Below, one piece after another: positions 11,955-25,079 of a DNA stretch of 64,000 bases. The DNA comes from Sinonovacula constricta (Eukaryota; Mollusca; Bivalvia; Cardiida; Solecurtidae). Location of the stretch: positions 6,376,964 to 6,440,963 of the forward strand of contig CM017569.1 of assembly GCA_007844125.1 (NCBI GenBank). Reading direction: 5' to 3'. The notes under the pieces were generated by a model. It had not been told where the DNA came from and ran no database searches. It was given only the letters and a program-made list of their open reading frames with translations. Made by a program: the position numbers and the translations under genes. Position 1 is the first letter of the stretch. The number at the start of each line of letters is the position of its first letter.

Positions 11955-12555
11955 ATAGATATAAAGTTATACAAAGGAACGGCTCAGATGTATCTTGTGG
12001 AAGGATATGCAAGCATGTTTTAAGTTCGCTGGCACAAACACAAGAAAACAGAATTCAGCATTTAATATGAGGGTCAATGCATTCAAGTTTTACCACGTTA
12101 TAACACTAACTATATTGTATAAACCCCCAAGGCTCCATCATTGAAAGTTATTATATACGCAAGTTCTTAAAACACTTTTGTTATTGATTGAGAGTATAAC
12201 GACGGCAAAGGTAGAAATATTAGCACCTTAAACAAGCCTCGCTGCTTTGTTAACTCTTTAGCGACACAGTTTAAGCAGCTTCCAAAGTTGCGCGGTTAAG
12301 CAACGGTTACTGTGGCTGGTGCACGGATGGGTGATCGTTGGAGAGCGCCAGGCTATGTTACAAGAGTATCACAAATTAATGTTAACTTTAAGCTTAATGT
12401 GTAAAAATAAACAAAATAAACGGTTCATATTTATCCTGCGGAAGAATATACACGTCTTAAGTTTGCTGGCATACACAAACACATGAAAATAAACTGGCAA
12501 TTTACACAATGGATTTGGCATTTAGTATATGGTTCTTTGTATTCATGTGTTTAAC
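11955..12555 (+). repeat. Local duplication inside copy A, period ~440 bp
   Basis: 11955-12115 and 12395-12555 share the order GGAACGGCTCAGATGTATC / AACGGTTCATATTTATC, then GGAAG-ATAT, TTAAGTTCGCTGGCA / TTAAGTTTGCTGGCA, CACAAACACAAGAAAA-type and AATATGAGGG / AGTATATGGT blocks. Copy C has one equivalent near 29430-29560. The 5S-like block lies between the two. Confidence 0.6.
12262..12360 (+). repeat. 5S rRNA-like fragment
   Basis: GGTTAAGCAACG and GGATGGGTGATCG are separated by exactly 19 bases, the same spacing as between GTTAAGCAACG and GGATGGGTGACCG in the 3' half of eukaryotic 5S rRNA. They correspond to the internal box A and box C control regions. The 5' half is poorly matched and the 3' end is drifted, so this is a pseudogene or a 5S-derived repeat and not a working gene. 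It is absent from the matching places in copies B and C. Confidence 0.55.
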
Positions 12556-12647
12556 AGATGCAATTAAATAACTATACGTTATTGGTCCTTTAAAAAAAAG
12601 CACTTGCCACGTTCAATAACACGACGGCCTGCTTTAAAACAGTGCCA

Positions 12648-12691
12648 ATATCAATATAACTTTTTCGGCCCCGAAAAAGTGATATTGATAT
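12648..12691. repeat. Near-perfect hairpin
   Basis: Arms 12648-12668 and 12671-12691 pair over about 21 bases with one or two mismatches around CTTTTTCGG-CC-CCGAAAAAG. The loop is two bases. It may be the centre of a small foldback element. No terminator or exon context is visible. Confidence 0.7.
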
Positions 12692-13003
12692 AGAGCCTGC
12701 AGTTCGAAGTGATTTGATTGACTTATAAGGCAGGGCCAAAATTATATAGATTCCAGCAAGAAGCTCTGGGAAATGGCAGCCATTTTGTTTTAACTCGGTC
12801 TATGTGTAGACGCCGACAGGTTGCATAAATTTATGAATATAAGATTCTCCGTTTTTAAAACCTTCACAGCATGAAGTGTTTAACCAAATGTGTTGTAAAT
12901 TTACAACGTGCAGATTTCACAAAAACACAAACAAGCATATTCTGACTTGGATTATTGCAAAACTTAGCATTGTGCAATACGTGAGTTATTTAATAAAATT
13001 GTC

Positions 13004-13124
13004 AATAAATAAGTGGTTTGATATTGGCTCTGTTATTTGTCCTCCGGTCAGTCAGTATTAACCTTGGGCCAATATGACTGCTCTTGGACAAATAATAGGG
13101 CCAATATCAATTCACTTATTTATT
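13004..13124. repeat. Foldback repeat with 39-bp arms
   Basis: The left arm (13004-13042) begins AATAAATAAGTGGTTTGATA. The right arm (13086-13124) is its inverse with a few mismatches, and a 43-bp spacer separates them. The arm block GATATTGGC also occurs in inverse in the hairpin at 12648, so the two may be parts or relatives of one foldback family. Confidence 0.75.
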
Positions 13125-14225
13125 ATCATATAATATGCTAACCAAGGATAAAGTACCCATAATAAAAACGTCAACAGTAATACGGATTATATTTCATCTC
13201 TGTAAAAGCACTGATTTACTTTTGTCATTTAAAGTCAAAGGATCACGTGGTATTTTCCATTCAGGTTGTATTATAAAATGGCTGATAAATTATTTTTCAA
13301 TTTTCATTATTGTTGTATATGATGAGGAAAAGTAATTAATTACAGCTTTGGGGACAATTTAACATGAATTTGTTGGTTATGGTATGGCCCCGATCGATCC
13401 ATATAATATGTTTTTATTTAAAATGTTATTTCTGAAATATTATGGCGTTAGTTTTAAAAAGAGCTTACAAATTGCAGTAACGCAACAAGGGAAAAATGTA
13501 AACATTGCACGTAGCTTTGATGTTTGAGTGCAAACGGAACGTTTTTTATTTTATGCGTATGCTTAAACTGAAAATATTTTAAATCGCCAGTAGATAATGT
13601 TGTCTGAGGTGTGTGATTTACAAATTGCATGAGATTTACATTCAGCCAGTCGGTGAGATATAAATGTGACAATCATCATGAACGTCAGCAGATTTGATGT
13701 ATTGGTTGTCCCCGATCTGCTGTTACTGTATACCACACATATAATTACATGGACGTATGAAATTATACCTCAAAGTTACCAAGAGTGTAATTTATAACAT
13801 ATGGTACCTATAACAGAAGTATTATGTTTATTTCGCTAATAATTAATTAATTATTTAATATCAAGCTTACATGTACTGAGTTTTAGGATTCCGTAAATAT
13901 ATTGAATGTTGAAAGTCTCCGCCCTTTCTCCTGGAAAATAATTAAATCGTAACAGTATCTCCATCGCACATTTTTATGGTATGTATCAAATTAAATTAAG
14001 ATTAAATAACAACAATAACAAAATAAAAGCACACAAAAAAGTTTCTCAAAATAAATATAGGTTAAATAAATCACTCCCACTTAAACACTCCTGCCTTTTT
14101 TATAATTGTACTGATATTTCATCTAAGTTAAAACGACATTTGCGTAACTTTTTGACGTTTATACATGTAGAATTTACATAAAAATAATATGACAATCGTA
14201 AAAAGTGCGAATATGTTAGTAAAAA

Positions 14226-14781
14226 GCCACATGCAGGGCTGGGGCCAATTCAGTTCAGAATTGGAATTGAATTGGATTTTAACAAAAATTGCTGGAATTG
14301 GAATTAGAATTGAAAATTTTTAAGACTGGAATTGGAAATCACACTATTTGTTGTGTGGAATTTTGCCAATTCCGTTTTGAATTCTATCAATTCATACTTT
14401 CTTTAAAGTTCTGTTACATCATTCGGGTATACATGAATCAGTGCGCATAGCTGTCTTCCTAACTTCTCAGTCCCGATACTTGTAAATGTCCACACTTACT
14501 GTGTAATATTAAAGCAACTGAAAAAATGATCTTCAAGTTTTTCATAATCTTTTCATACATATAATTATAAAATCCAATATAAGTTAAACATAATCTGGAT
14601 GAATGTTAAAAGATCTGTAGTCAGAACTTGGAATTGGAATTGAAATTAAAGAAATTGGAATTGAAATGGAATTCAACTAGTCAGTGGGTACCGGAATAGG
14701 TATTGGAATTGGAATTGAGACTTTTAATGGGGGTGGAATTGGAATTTGAAAATCGAAATTGACCACAGCCCTGGTCACATG
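14226..14781. mobile_element. hAT-type MITE, 540 bp
   Basis: The element spans 14234-14773. The left end CAGGGCTGGGGCCAATTC and the right end (inverse) CAGGGCTGTGGTCAATTTC are terminal inverted repeats. Flanks GCCACATG (14226-14233) and GTCACATG (14774-14781) form an 8-bp target duplication with one mismatch, the hAT length. The interior is packed with GGAATTGGAATT-like and AATTCCAATTC-like runs. There is no coding capacity. Copy B at about 22080-22110 shows the corresponding site without the insert. Confidence 0.85.
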
Positions 14782-14964
14782 CCAACATAAGCAGTTGCAT
14801 GTATTATCGCGAAGTTAAAATGCAACAAACGGAACCACACTTTTACACAATATAAGTAAATGAGAAAGCCCTTTGATAATTTCACCATATATTAATGTTC
14901 AACTAGCAATGTAAACGTACAAGTAATAACACTAAGACGAGACATTGAATTAAGAAAAGCAAAC

Positions 14965-15075
14965 ATTTACTCCCATGGAACGGCAAGTCAGCAAAAGGAC
15001 CGATGTAGTGCTTAAACTCGTTGACAAAGCGCCTAAAATTTGCACTTCTTTGGCGGGTGGGTGGGTGAGTGGTCT
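14965..15075 (-). repeat. R3 family copy
   Basis: On the minus strand this gives GAGTTTAAGCACTACATCGG and CTGACTTGCCGTTCCATG, matching the R3 core order. It lies in copy A of the long unit, and copy B has the equivalent at 22300, so this insertion probably predates the duplication. Confidence 0.6.
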
Positions 15076-15959
15076 CAGACACTGTCACTCAAGGTCCTGT
15101 TCAATAAAGAAAGGAAAGCTATATTATATAACACGTACTTGTAAAACGTCATAATGGGGCATTTTAGTAAAAATACTCAAATTGCTCGGTGATTTGTCTG
15201 GACTTGGGTTTACAGTGTTGTTAAGCTGTAGTCCATTTACTGGACAAATACATCTGTATGAACTATCAATTAACTAGAAACGTCTAGAGTCAATTTAATG
15301 CCGCATTTAGATATTCCTAGCATCATCATTATCAGCTGCATTATAATTGTTGTGTTAAGTGGTGTAGAAATTTAGCATCAACTGTGTCTAGTTACTTTAG
15401 GGACTTTAATGTATTCAACACTATTTACGATACATGCCATTCTTGGTGCATAAATCTGCTTCCAATGAAGCTTGATTTTAAATTTAAGTTTTTGATTGTA
15501 TTAAAACTCACGCATGTCGTTGTCATTATGGTAAAGAAACAGGCAACGTGCATCAAACTGATAAGACTTATGAAAGGTTTTCACGACAAAATGACGAAAA
15601 ATTATTTAAAAAACAACAACGTCATTTATCAGTTGACGAGGATTCTGTCCCATGTATTTGTCATACTTCCTTATACCGGTTACGCCACGGTGTGCTGATG
15701 TGCTGAAGTAACAACTGCTGTCTTGAACAGCACGTAAGCATAGATGAGATGGTGCAAGTTTACATCGATATCGGTGTTAGGGTGAACATATTCCATGCAA
15801 ATAATAAACACATGTACTTTCAACTATAAACATATTCTTTAAACGCTTGTGGTTATAAAAAGATAATACAGGTATAAGATAAAAAAATATTTCCAAATAT
15901 TATAATATCTTCAAATTTCGTTCATCCAGCCCTCTGATGAGTATCTTTTTTAGTGACGG

Positions 15960-16215
15960 AGCTTCACTGCGATCTAAATAGCAGGTGGTCCCTGATGGTG
16001 AGATTGTATATTTGCTTTTCGACTTCGGTAGAGAGTAAGGGTTGAAATGTAGGCTAAGTCTGGTAGACCTACAAAACTTTATTCCCTGTCCAGGGATCCT
16101 ATTAAATTAGCTTTTCGACTTCAAAGGAATGCTACAGTAGAAATTTAGGCTAAATACGGCAGTTCTAAGAACCAAAGTATTTGTCTCAATACACAACCTG
16201 TCCAAAAATAAGTTT
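15960..16215 (+). repeat. Local tandem duplication, ~100-bp period
   Basis: GCTTTTCGACTTC occurs twice (about 16012 and 16111). Each is followed by a GAAAT(G/T)TAGGCTAA block and, later, CCTGTCC. The two halves are strongly diverged. Copy C near 31300-31350 has a single related block (AAGCTAAATACACCAGCCCT). Confidence 0.5.
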
Positions 16216-18381
16216 GGTGATTTTAGAGACATAATGTTGTAGAGACTTTCTACACAGGATAGATGAAGTGTAAGTAGAAAAGTTTTTGGCTTAGCTGTCT
16301 GGCATCGGTTTTGGCTTTCTTAGTGATGTGGACGTAATGCGGATCTAAATGAATATCAGAAAGATTTTCATATGTAATAATATGTGAAAATACGGTAAAA
16401 CAAATATGAGCATTGTTTTGTCTTGTTTTAAAATTGGAATGAATACCTGAACGATTTGCGGTGGTATTTTTGTGCACCTTCTATTCGTTACATTGGTTTC
16501 TTTCACTTTGAATGAATATCTAAATGGCTTCTGATGTGTGCATAATTACATGAACAACAGTCGTACCACTGGTGTCTCAGTTTTGAAAGTCACTATTGAT
16601 AGAAATATATATTATAGAAATATATTTACTCGAAGTATAAAAAGATTCCCTATTAATGATTCCAATGCACATTATCTTTATGTTATTGTCAATGAATTTG
16701 TTGTTTGATCTATCGGCTTACTAACAACATTTCGTTTAAACATTTTTAGGACTGTCAGAAATGAACTTAACATCACTGTCTATGGCAAAATACAATGTAT
16801 GGTAGAATTCATGTCTGCGATGTATGACAAGAATCAGTGCGAATATAATTGTTTCAGATTCGCTTATAGAAGTTTCTTTATTGAATACCGACCTAGTATT
16901 CTTGTTATCATTGACATACCTTAGGACAGTGGGTGTTTGATGTGTAAGTTCTCTCTTCAAAATAGGCTTTCAATCGTAGTAAATATTAACAGTAATTTCT
17001 CGAGGTTACATGAAAACTAAATAATGGTGTAATTTGCTATTATTACTTTTACAAGACAGAAGAAGTCTTTTCTAATAGAAATGACATTCATGTAAATTCT
17101 AGTCGTTTCCAATAGCATAATGTCATATACCTGTTCGGGATGTGAACATTTAATTACTCTGCACATGAGGATGTAGGTTACTAATTAACCTCGTGATTTA
17201 TATTATAAAATATTTATTATTATCATTTATTTAAGCATAATTAGTAGATAAATATTTTATTATTGTATAAAAAGTTAACCCTTACACTATTATGCAATAC
17301 GATAACTTAAAACAATCAACAAGTGTTTTCATCGAGTTATCGTTTTTAGTTAAAAATTAAACCATTTTTTGCTTAGATCTTATTAATGTTTTATGTATTT
17401 CCTTATACAGAGTGTCTATAGTATTGTCTATTATTATTTATAATTTGCAAACGACTTGATTACTTAATTCAGATCATATCAATTTAGATATATTTATTAT
17501 TATTATTTAATACTTTTTGTTCCATGATATGCATATATTTTTTATAAAAAATCATATGTCGGAATTATTAAAATCCCATTTCGATACTAAACTGAACTAT
17601 GTAAATCATCTTTTGTAAATACGCGTCAAAGGAAAACAAGTTTTGGTTACTCGGAAAAGTCATGTTTGAAGCCTAGTATTATTATTTTAATCTGTGTGTG
17701 GGAAATACCATCTTCAAAGTACAAAACATAATGGCATAGATAAAGCACTTATTGTTCAAGGTAATTTAAACAGAAAAGAATTGCAATTTAAAACACATCT
17801 GTTAGGGCAATATAAATATACCATTTTAGTCCAAAAGGACACTATCTGACATTTCCCTGTAGGCTCAGTCTGCATTATGGTTTGCAGGCTATATTCTTGT
17901 GTCTGTTCGTGAGAGACAAATCACACTTTATCTAAAAATAACCTAGTCTCATTAGAAATTACATGTATAGACGTGATTAACGTTAGTGTTCTATTAGGCA
18001 ATACCCATTAAACATATTCTTTTTTAAAAAACTGGTTCCGAGGATGGAGAGTTAAAAGAACGAAATAAATTCAATTGAAATTCAAAAGACCCACTGATAG
18101 TGGATGATCAAGTTTACGAAACTGTTTAAAAGAAATTGCTTCAACATAACATATTTAATATAATAACATATCAGTGTGCAAAGTAAACATGCTACACATA
18201 TATTAGTATTCTTTATCAACACATGAACAATAAACAACCTTACATCTCATTCTATTTTATCTAAAATATGTCATGTCATGACCATTTATTTAAAATTAAT
18301 TTCTTGAGAGTTAATACTTAACGGTCATTCTAAATAAAACCAAACTTTTGACACTTTTGGCACATGACGACATGACATTTA

Positions 18382-18420
18382 TGACGTCACTATATGGTTC
18401 TTATAATATATCAGCGCTTG
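18382..18420 (+). promoter_or_regulatory. CRE-like palindrome with downstream TCAGCGCTTG
   Basis: TGACGTCA (18382-18389) is the consensus CREB/ATF site. TCAGCGCTTG follows at 18411-18420. The same pair occurs at 27267 and 27306, also just upstream of an R3 copy. It is either a regulatory segment of the repeat or part of its 5' sequence. No gene that it could drive is visible. Confidence 0.35.
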
Positions 18421-18464
18421 TACTGCTTTATTTTATTTTAAACTACTCTCTCATTTGGAATTTT

Positions 18465-18850
18465 TTGGTTGCCGAGGCTTTTATCTACTGTACATACTGT
18501 ACATATGTTGTTTTATTACTAGTTATTTTGTATGTACATATGTTCCTTATATCTGTCTTAACTCCCGATGCAGGTGCTTACTGTTAGTTGTGTCACTTTG
18601 ACGGGATATTTTTATTTACACTGTTTGTTTGATAGAAAAACCTTCAGGAAGTGCGAGGTTGGAGTGCTCCACAAACCAGGTTTTAGCACCCCAGTTGGCC
18701 CTTTTGCCGACTGACCGTTCCAAGGCGGTAACTGATGGTTTTTCTTTTTGTGTGTTATGTCTCGTCTCTGTTTTTTGTCACATTACATTTACCTTGTTTG
18801 CCTTTGTCTACAGGTAGATAAAAATTTAAATGTCTGTGAAAATTTTGATA
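18465..18850 (+). repeat. R3 family, long copy
   Basis: Aligns along about 390 bp with 61010-61420: GCCGAGGCTTTTATCTAC / GTCGAGGTTTTATACCAT, then TGTACATA, GTGCTTACTG / GTGCTTGCTA, CTTCAGGAAGTGCGAGGTTG, CACAAACCAGGTTTTAGCAC, GACCGTTCCAAGGCGGTAAC and GCCTTTGTCTA. Inside the core AGTTGGC-CCTTTT-GCCGACT can form a hairpin. Short frames crossing it are not conserved between copies. The matching interval in copies B and C lacks it, so it is a separate insertion. Confidence 0.75.
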
Positions 18851-21800
18851 GGACCTTTTCGTATTTACCTATTAATAAGAAAGTGCCATTAAGCTAATTT
18901 CTTATGCACGAAATAAAGTGAGGAAAAGCAACCAGACCAACCAATATGGTCGGAAAATTTAAAAACGAAATATCAATGTATGTCTAAACCCACTTAGTTT
19001 GGTATTAAATGTTACCCTCAACTAGCATTTTAAGGATTCGAAAGAAAGACATATTTTTATTTAAAAGTGTAAAAATGGACGTTTACCCGTTAAATGGTTC
19101 AGGAACAACATAGAGGTGATTATAAAGGAGGTAGTAACAAAGAAATTAATAAAAAAGGGGAATCTTTATATCTTTAAACCAATATAAAATGCTACTGCAA
19201 ACGCAAACAAATCAAAATTTCAGTATCAGTATCTGCTCGTTGAATTGCAAGAGCAATGCACTTCACTTCCTTTTGCAGTGTGTCATTTACATACACCGAC
19301 TTACAATATGCAGTTTAAGGGGGGTGTTAAAGAATTACAGTCAAAAGTTAGTGCGAATACTCTTGAAGTGCTAGTACCATTTAACCGTCAGCCTTTATAC
19401 TTACCTAAAATCCTTAATAAACAAACATGGTTTCCCAAACATCGATGTCTGGCTTGATACCATGTAATAAGAAGATTTAATGCTTTTCAATGCAGTAATA
19501 ATCTGTATACATTTATGTTTGAGCCTATGGCCATCAAGGTTGTTGCCAAAGTGTTGTACAACATTTGAAGACCAATAAATTGAGACGTGCACTGTATATC
19601 AATTTGCAACAAGCAACAGAGTCAATTTGATGTCGCATTGATAGGCTTCTGGCAGTGCTACAAAATGACAATTAAATATTGACTGTGAAGCAAGGCATAT
19701 AGGTCTGCTGCAGGTCCTGTCATGCCATAAATACCAACATAAATGCGGTATATTTATAATTTACTTTATTATTATAAATATTATTAGTTACATCGCACCG
19801 ATACGGTTATGATCATATTGGCGACGTCTAACACATTTTGGTAATATAATTAAAATGTTTGGATAGAACCACCGGCGCAAAGCAGGTCAGGCACCACCAT
19901 TTATAATATACAGACATAATTTTAGATATTTAAAACTTTTTGGATGTGCGCTCTATCTGTATGTTTGCAATCAAAACAAACAGTTTTGCAGTGATACCAC
20001 TAAAACACTAAAAATTAATCTATCTGTTCATTGAACACACTGTCCAAAGTTAATTAACATATAATAACGTAGCAACATGGACGTGTTAAAATAGTTGCTA
20101 AAAAATATTTTAGTCGACTGTATACTATTTTGATACTAATAGCAATATTAAAATATTCAATATACCTCCAAAGTTGTCGTCACTACAAACTAAAACCCAC
20201 AACAATTGCTAGCAGATAACGTAACATTGGTCCAACATAGAGATTATATACACATCTATGATTGTGTCTTTATAAAAATCTTATTAACACAAAACTTGTT
20301 TCGCTAGTTGACATTAATTTCTTCTTACGCTCGTAATGACCAACGAACATATGATGGCTATTCCACCCAGGAGTATTAGGTCTTGAAAATATACTGGAAA
20401 TGAAAGGGAAAATATAAGATTTAAAGAAGAATTGCTATTTTTGAAAATTTGCAATTTAAATCTACTGACAGCAGTTAAAGTGCTCATCGTCTGCATGGCA
20501 TCAGGCAATTCAAAAATAAATTATGTCTTGCCCTTTGTATCCATCAAATAAAGTTTTATAACAGTAAAAATTCTACAACTATATATAACAAAGGTATTCA
20601 TTTAAGTATAATCAATATATTTCGATATTACATTGTACATAATAATTAACAAGTTTATTTATAAAAACATTTAAAATATAAAACAATCAGAATGTGCCCT
20701 CTATAATAACTTAGAAGTTCTTAAAGTAGTCGACGTACGCTGTCTTAATAAGGGGAAATCCACAAGGTTGCAAATTGTTTTTATATTTTCATTAGTATCA
20801 TCATCATAAAAAGTGAAGGGTTTACTCTCTGGCAAAACACACAAACAACAAACAACAGAAACAAACTCAATGAAGTCATCAACAAAAGTAATGTTTCTGT
20901 TTGGCCCAACAACAATGTCAGGAAGTGTGAGCCAGGATTCAGGGCGAGGTCAACTTACTGCAACTGTAAAGGAACTAACGTTATATGTATCTTATGATAC
21001 CACGCACTATCTAGGTATGGCTGTAAAGATTAATCCATCCTAGAATCTGTTAGTACGTTTCAATAAAAATAAATCACATTTTGCCACGAACATTGTCGAT
21101 TTTAAGGCAAACACATAACCGTAAGGGTTATTTTCAGAAAGTTTTGTAAGGTGTATTAGTTTTGCACTACAGAGGAGCTTTGTGTACGTGTTTATTTTTC
21201 TCTTCTCTCACAATTGAGATCTACTTATTTGTCAATTCTACATGTATTACTCCCTCTTAAACGTTATTTATTGTAATAAAACAAACGTGGTCATAGAAAG
21301 GTACCGAAAATGCACTTATGAGCAGACATTGCTTCAAAATAATCCATTGTGTTACACAATGATGTTACATTTATAAATAATTAATATGAGAAGTTACATG
21401 TATATCTTGTGCAAAGATATAAGCTAAGTTTTAAGCAGAACAATATGGTAATTCAATTAGCATTCAATTTATGACGCTGATTATATTTATTTTAAACACG
21501 TTATACTGCTAACTATATGGTATGAATCCATACCTCAAAGCTCCAATAGTAAAAGGTTTTATATATGTCATACCTGACTATACTAATGTGGATTTTAGAG
21601 TCCGTATAGATATTTTAAATTTTTACAAACGTTGTCCTGACTTTACTACCAATTACTGTACCCTGTTAGCAGTTTTAAGGTACAGTAATTTATATTGTAT
21701 TTTATGAGACATATTACATACAAATATTTGTATTTTGCGTGATGCATTACTTGTATCGAGTTTTAGATTTCGTAAATTTATTGGATATTGAATGTCTTTG

Positions 21801-22299
21801 TTCTTACTTAGAGTACTATAACTCAAAACTCAATTGTATCTATTAACCTTATCACAACCATATAATTTTACAATTATTTGTCATTTTAAGTTAAAATTAA
21901 AATAAAAAATGCATTTCTTTAGATAAAACAAATTCAAAGTAAACGCTTCAATTAACTACTGCGACAGTTTATTTCTCAAAATTGTAGAAGTACATGCATT
22001 TATTTTATCATTAAATTGAACTGCTATAATGTTCATACATGTAGTATAACCATACGAATAATATGCCAATCGTAAAAGTAAAAATATTGCTGTAAAATCC
22101 ATCTCGTTTCGAAATTGTATTTGAGCACTTCAACTGCCAAAATTAGTAGTCACAGCTATTATCTAAAAGTTTAATTGCTCTGGTAAATCATCTTTTATTA
22201 GTAAATCCTAAGCTTGACAAAGGTATAGATATGAAATGTAAATGTACAGTGACAACAACGAGACGAGAAATGTTACACTAAGAAAAGCCAAAGTCATCA

Positions 22300-22460
22300 C
22301 CCTGGAAGGGCCATTCAGCAAAATGATAAGGTCACTAAATAAGTTGATAAATCTCTCAACCTGTTTAGTTTGCCTTTGCCCAGGGAGAGTAGTTTAGATT
22401 TAAATATCTGTGGTAATTCTTATTGGACTTTTTATATTTACCTATTCGTACTTCTTGAGG
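22300..22460 (-). repeat. R3 family copy, strongly diverged
   Basis: The minus strand carries GTTGAGAGATTTATCAACTT and TTTTGCTGAATGGCCCTTCC, at the position in copy B that corresponds to the R3 copy at 14965 in copy A. The neighbouring TCCTGG and AGAAAAGC blocks are also shared. Confidence 0.45.
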
Positions 22461-25079
22461 GGTGTCCTAAGAGACGGTAACTCAAACCACTTTAAAGCAT
22501 ATATTATATATTAAGCACGTGTAACACGCCATAATAGGGTTTGTTAGTTCACATAGTCAACTTAAAATTAAGCAAATCTGTTTTTTTCCAAAAGGTATCT
22601 CGTATAAAAACGGATATGTATAAAATAATGCACGTATCCCTTTACACTTACACCCATAAACTATGTGCAGGCTGTTGATTAGTCAAGGTTGAAGTTACGT
22701 TTTCTTTGTTTTCTTGCAGTCCATTAACTGGACATATACATCTACAATTAATTAATTAACAGTCATCTAGAGTCAACATTATGTCACATTTGAATGCTTC
22801 TTGGATCGCCATGACAATTGCATAATAATTATTGTTTAAGTGATGTAGCAATTAAACATGGACAATGCCTAGTTACGTAAGGGACTCCAATGTATTCAAA
22901 GTATCTACCATATATGTCTCTCTGGTGTATTAATTATTATTATTTTTAAAGAATCATGGTTGCAAGGACATATTGTCAAAATGGTAAAGAAACGATGTGA
23001 AAAACAACAATCAAACCTTTAAAATGTTGACATAAAATGATTCGAGGTATTAAAAATGTCTTTGAAGCATCGTGAACAAAGCAAACAAAATTATGTTCGT
23101 GAAAATACGTGTATGTAATAGTGTATTATATTACGGCGATTAGATCCCCTCACTGTATGATTGCATAATATTTAGTTGTGTGTATCAACAGTTCTCTATT
23201 TTTGAAGTTTCGTCATTTTTTAAACAAACGATAATAGAATCCAAATTGTTAGTTTAAATTTTCAATATTGTTTCGAATGAATCATTTTTATGTTAGTGTA
23301 AGTAAATGTGTTCTTTGTTTATATTTTATTTTAAGCATTTTGTCCCACCATCTTGAAATTAGCAAACAGAAAATACAATCGTCTTCCCACTATTGCCTTT
23401 GGTAGAACAACTGAAAAAAATAGGTCGGCGATGAATTAGAAAAAAATAAAAATCATTGTGTTTTAGGTAGTGTCAGCCTCGCTTGCTACCCTTTGTTTTT
23501 AATACCGACACCTGTATTACCTTTAAAATTGACACACTGTGTGTGATTTAAATGGTAGTTCTCCCTTCAAAAGGGTTTTTAATTACAATAAGCTTTTACA
23601 GCAATTACTTGAGGTAAGATTAAACAGCTATATTAGGTAAATCGCTGTTATTACTTTCACAAAATTAAAGACGTCTCTTCTTAATTAAACTGACATTTAT
23701 GTGAGTACTATTCGTTTAAAAATGACATGATTTTATAAACATTGTCGGGATGTCACTTGAAATCCCAAAATATGAGAAAAAAAAGTATTATCAATAAATA
23801 GCAGCCTGATTTTCTTATAGACATTTTGATATAACTATTATAAATACTTTTTTACATTACATACATTTTGTAAAGAAGAATTGTAAGTTGGGATTATATA
23901 AACAATTTCGATACGAAGCAAAACTATTTAAAACATTCTTAAGAAAACCTGTAAAAGGAAAACAATTTCGTATATTTTGAAATGCCTTGCTCACCGCTTT
24001 TTACTGGTTTATTTGATATTTTGTGGAAAATACTTTCTAACACTTAATCATAATGGCAAAAACAAAGCAATCATTCTTCAAGGCAAAACGGTATAGTGGT
24101 GATTCGATCACAAAAAATATCAGATGGAAATATAAAATGTTGTAAAAATAAATCAGGAAAAAGTAAAAAACCACAAGAAGTGTACACATATTTCTAAATT
24201 GAAAACACATCTATCAATATTCCCTTTTGATCTTAAGCGACACATTTCCCTGTAAGCCCAGACTCAATTATAGTGTATGCTGTAGTCTCAATTTCACTCT
24301 TGACAAATCACAACATATCCAACAATATAACAAACTCATTACCTTTGATATTTACAGCATTGTTCTAATACACAATTCACATTTCTGTTCAAATATGTTT
24401 TCTTCTAAATAACGAAAGTTTCCAAGCATAGTGGAGATATAATATGGAGATAAAAATTAATGAATTGAAACAAAAACAAAAATATTGCAAAATATAATTT
24501 CATATCGTACTGGCTAGGTCTATTTCGAATTATAATATATTCTTAAATTTCATTTTTTTACTTAACGCACCTGAAACGAAAAAAAATGTTTTGAATACAG
24601 AAAAGTGCATTTAGCTGCACTTATGTTATGCTTCAGTTAAAATAATGCAGTTAAAATGTATTTCTTTTCGAGCACCTGGTTGAATAATTCTAAATATCCC
24701 TGGGGGCAATTGTAAGCAATAAGAAATTGATGTATTTATATGAGGAGGTTTTATATCTTTTAGTGAATTGCATAAATGCTAATGCAAGAGTTGATAAATA
24801 ATACAATAAATTTTAGTAATACTGTCAGATGGTTGAACGGCAAGAGCAATGCGAAACTTTTTAAAATAATTATGTGCATACACGGACTTACCTGCAGTTT
24901 AAGGGGATGTAGAAAGCTTATAGACATACGTGTTCTAGGACTACATTAGCGCAAGTACTTATAAACTCCCGTCCGCATGTATACTTACCTAAAATCCTTA
25001 ACAAATATAGTCGCACAAATATACCTTTCTGATTAGACAACCTGTAATAAGACGATTTGAGCCGTTTGAGTCAATTGCC

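Larger units (their letters stand above)
11700..21300 (+). repeat. Long tandem unit, copy A (~9.6 kb)
   Basis: First of three diverged direct copies of a long non-coding unit. Anchor blocks are at about 11710 (CGCAATCCAACTGACCGAG), 11975, 13865 (GAGTTTTAGGATTCCGTAAA), 14120, 15228 (CCATTTACTGGACAAATACA), 16918, 17795 (GACATTTCCCTGTAGGCTCA), 19160, 19530 and 20880 (ACTGCAACTGTAAAGG). Most recur in the same order in copies B and C. This copy is longest because it carries extra insertions: a local duplication, a 5S-like block, foldbacks, a hAT MITE and an R3 copy. No open frame is conserved between copies. Confidence 0.75.

Noticed and set aside
20813..21043. 76-codon frame MKGLLSGKTHKQ...
   Set aside because: The homologous positions in copies B (26590) and C (34395) are not open in the same frame, so it is not a conserved exon.
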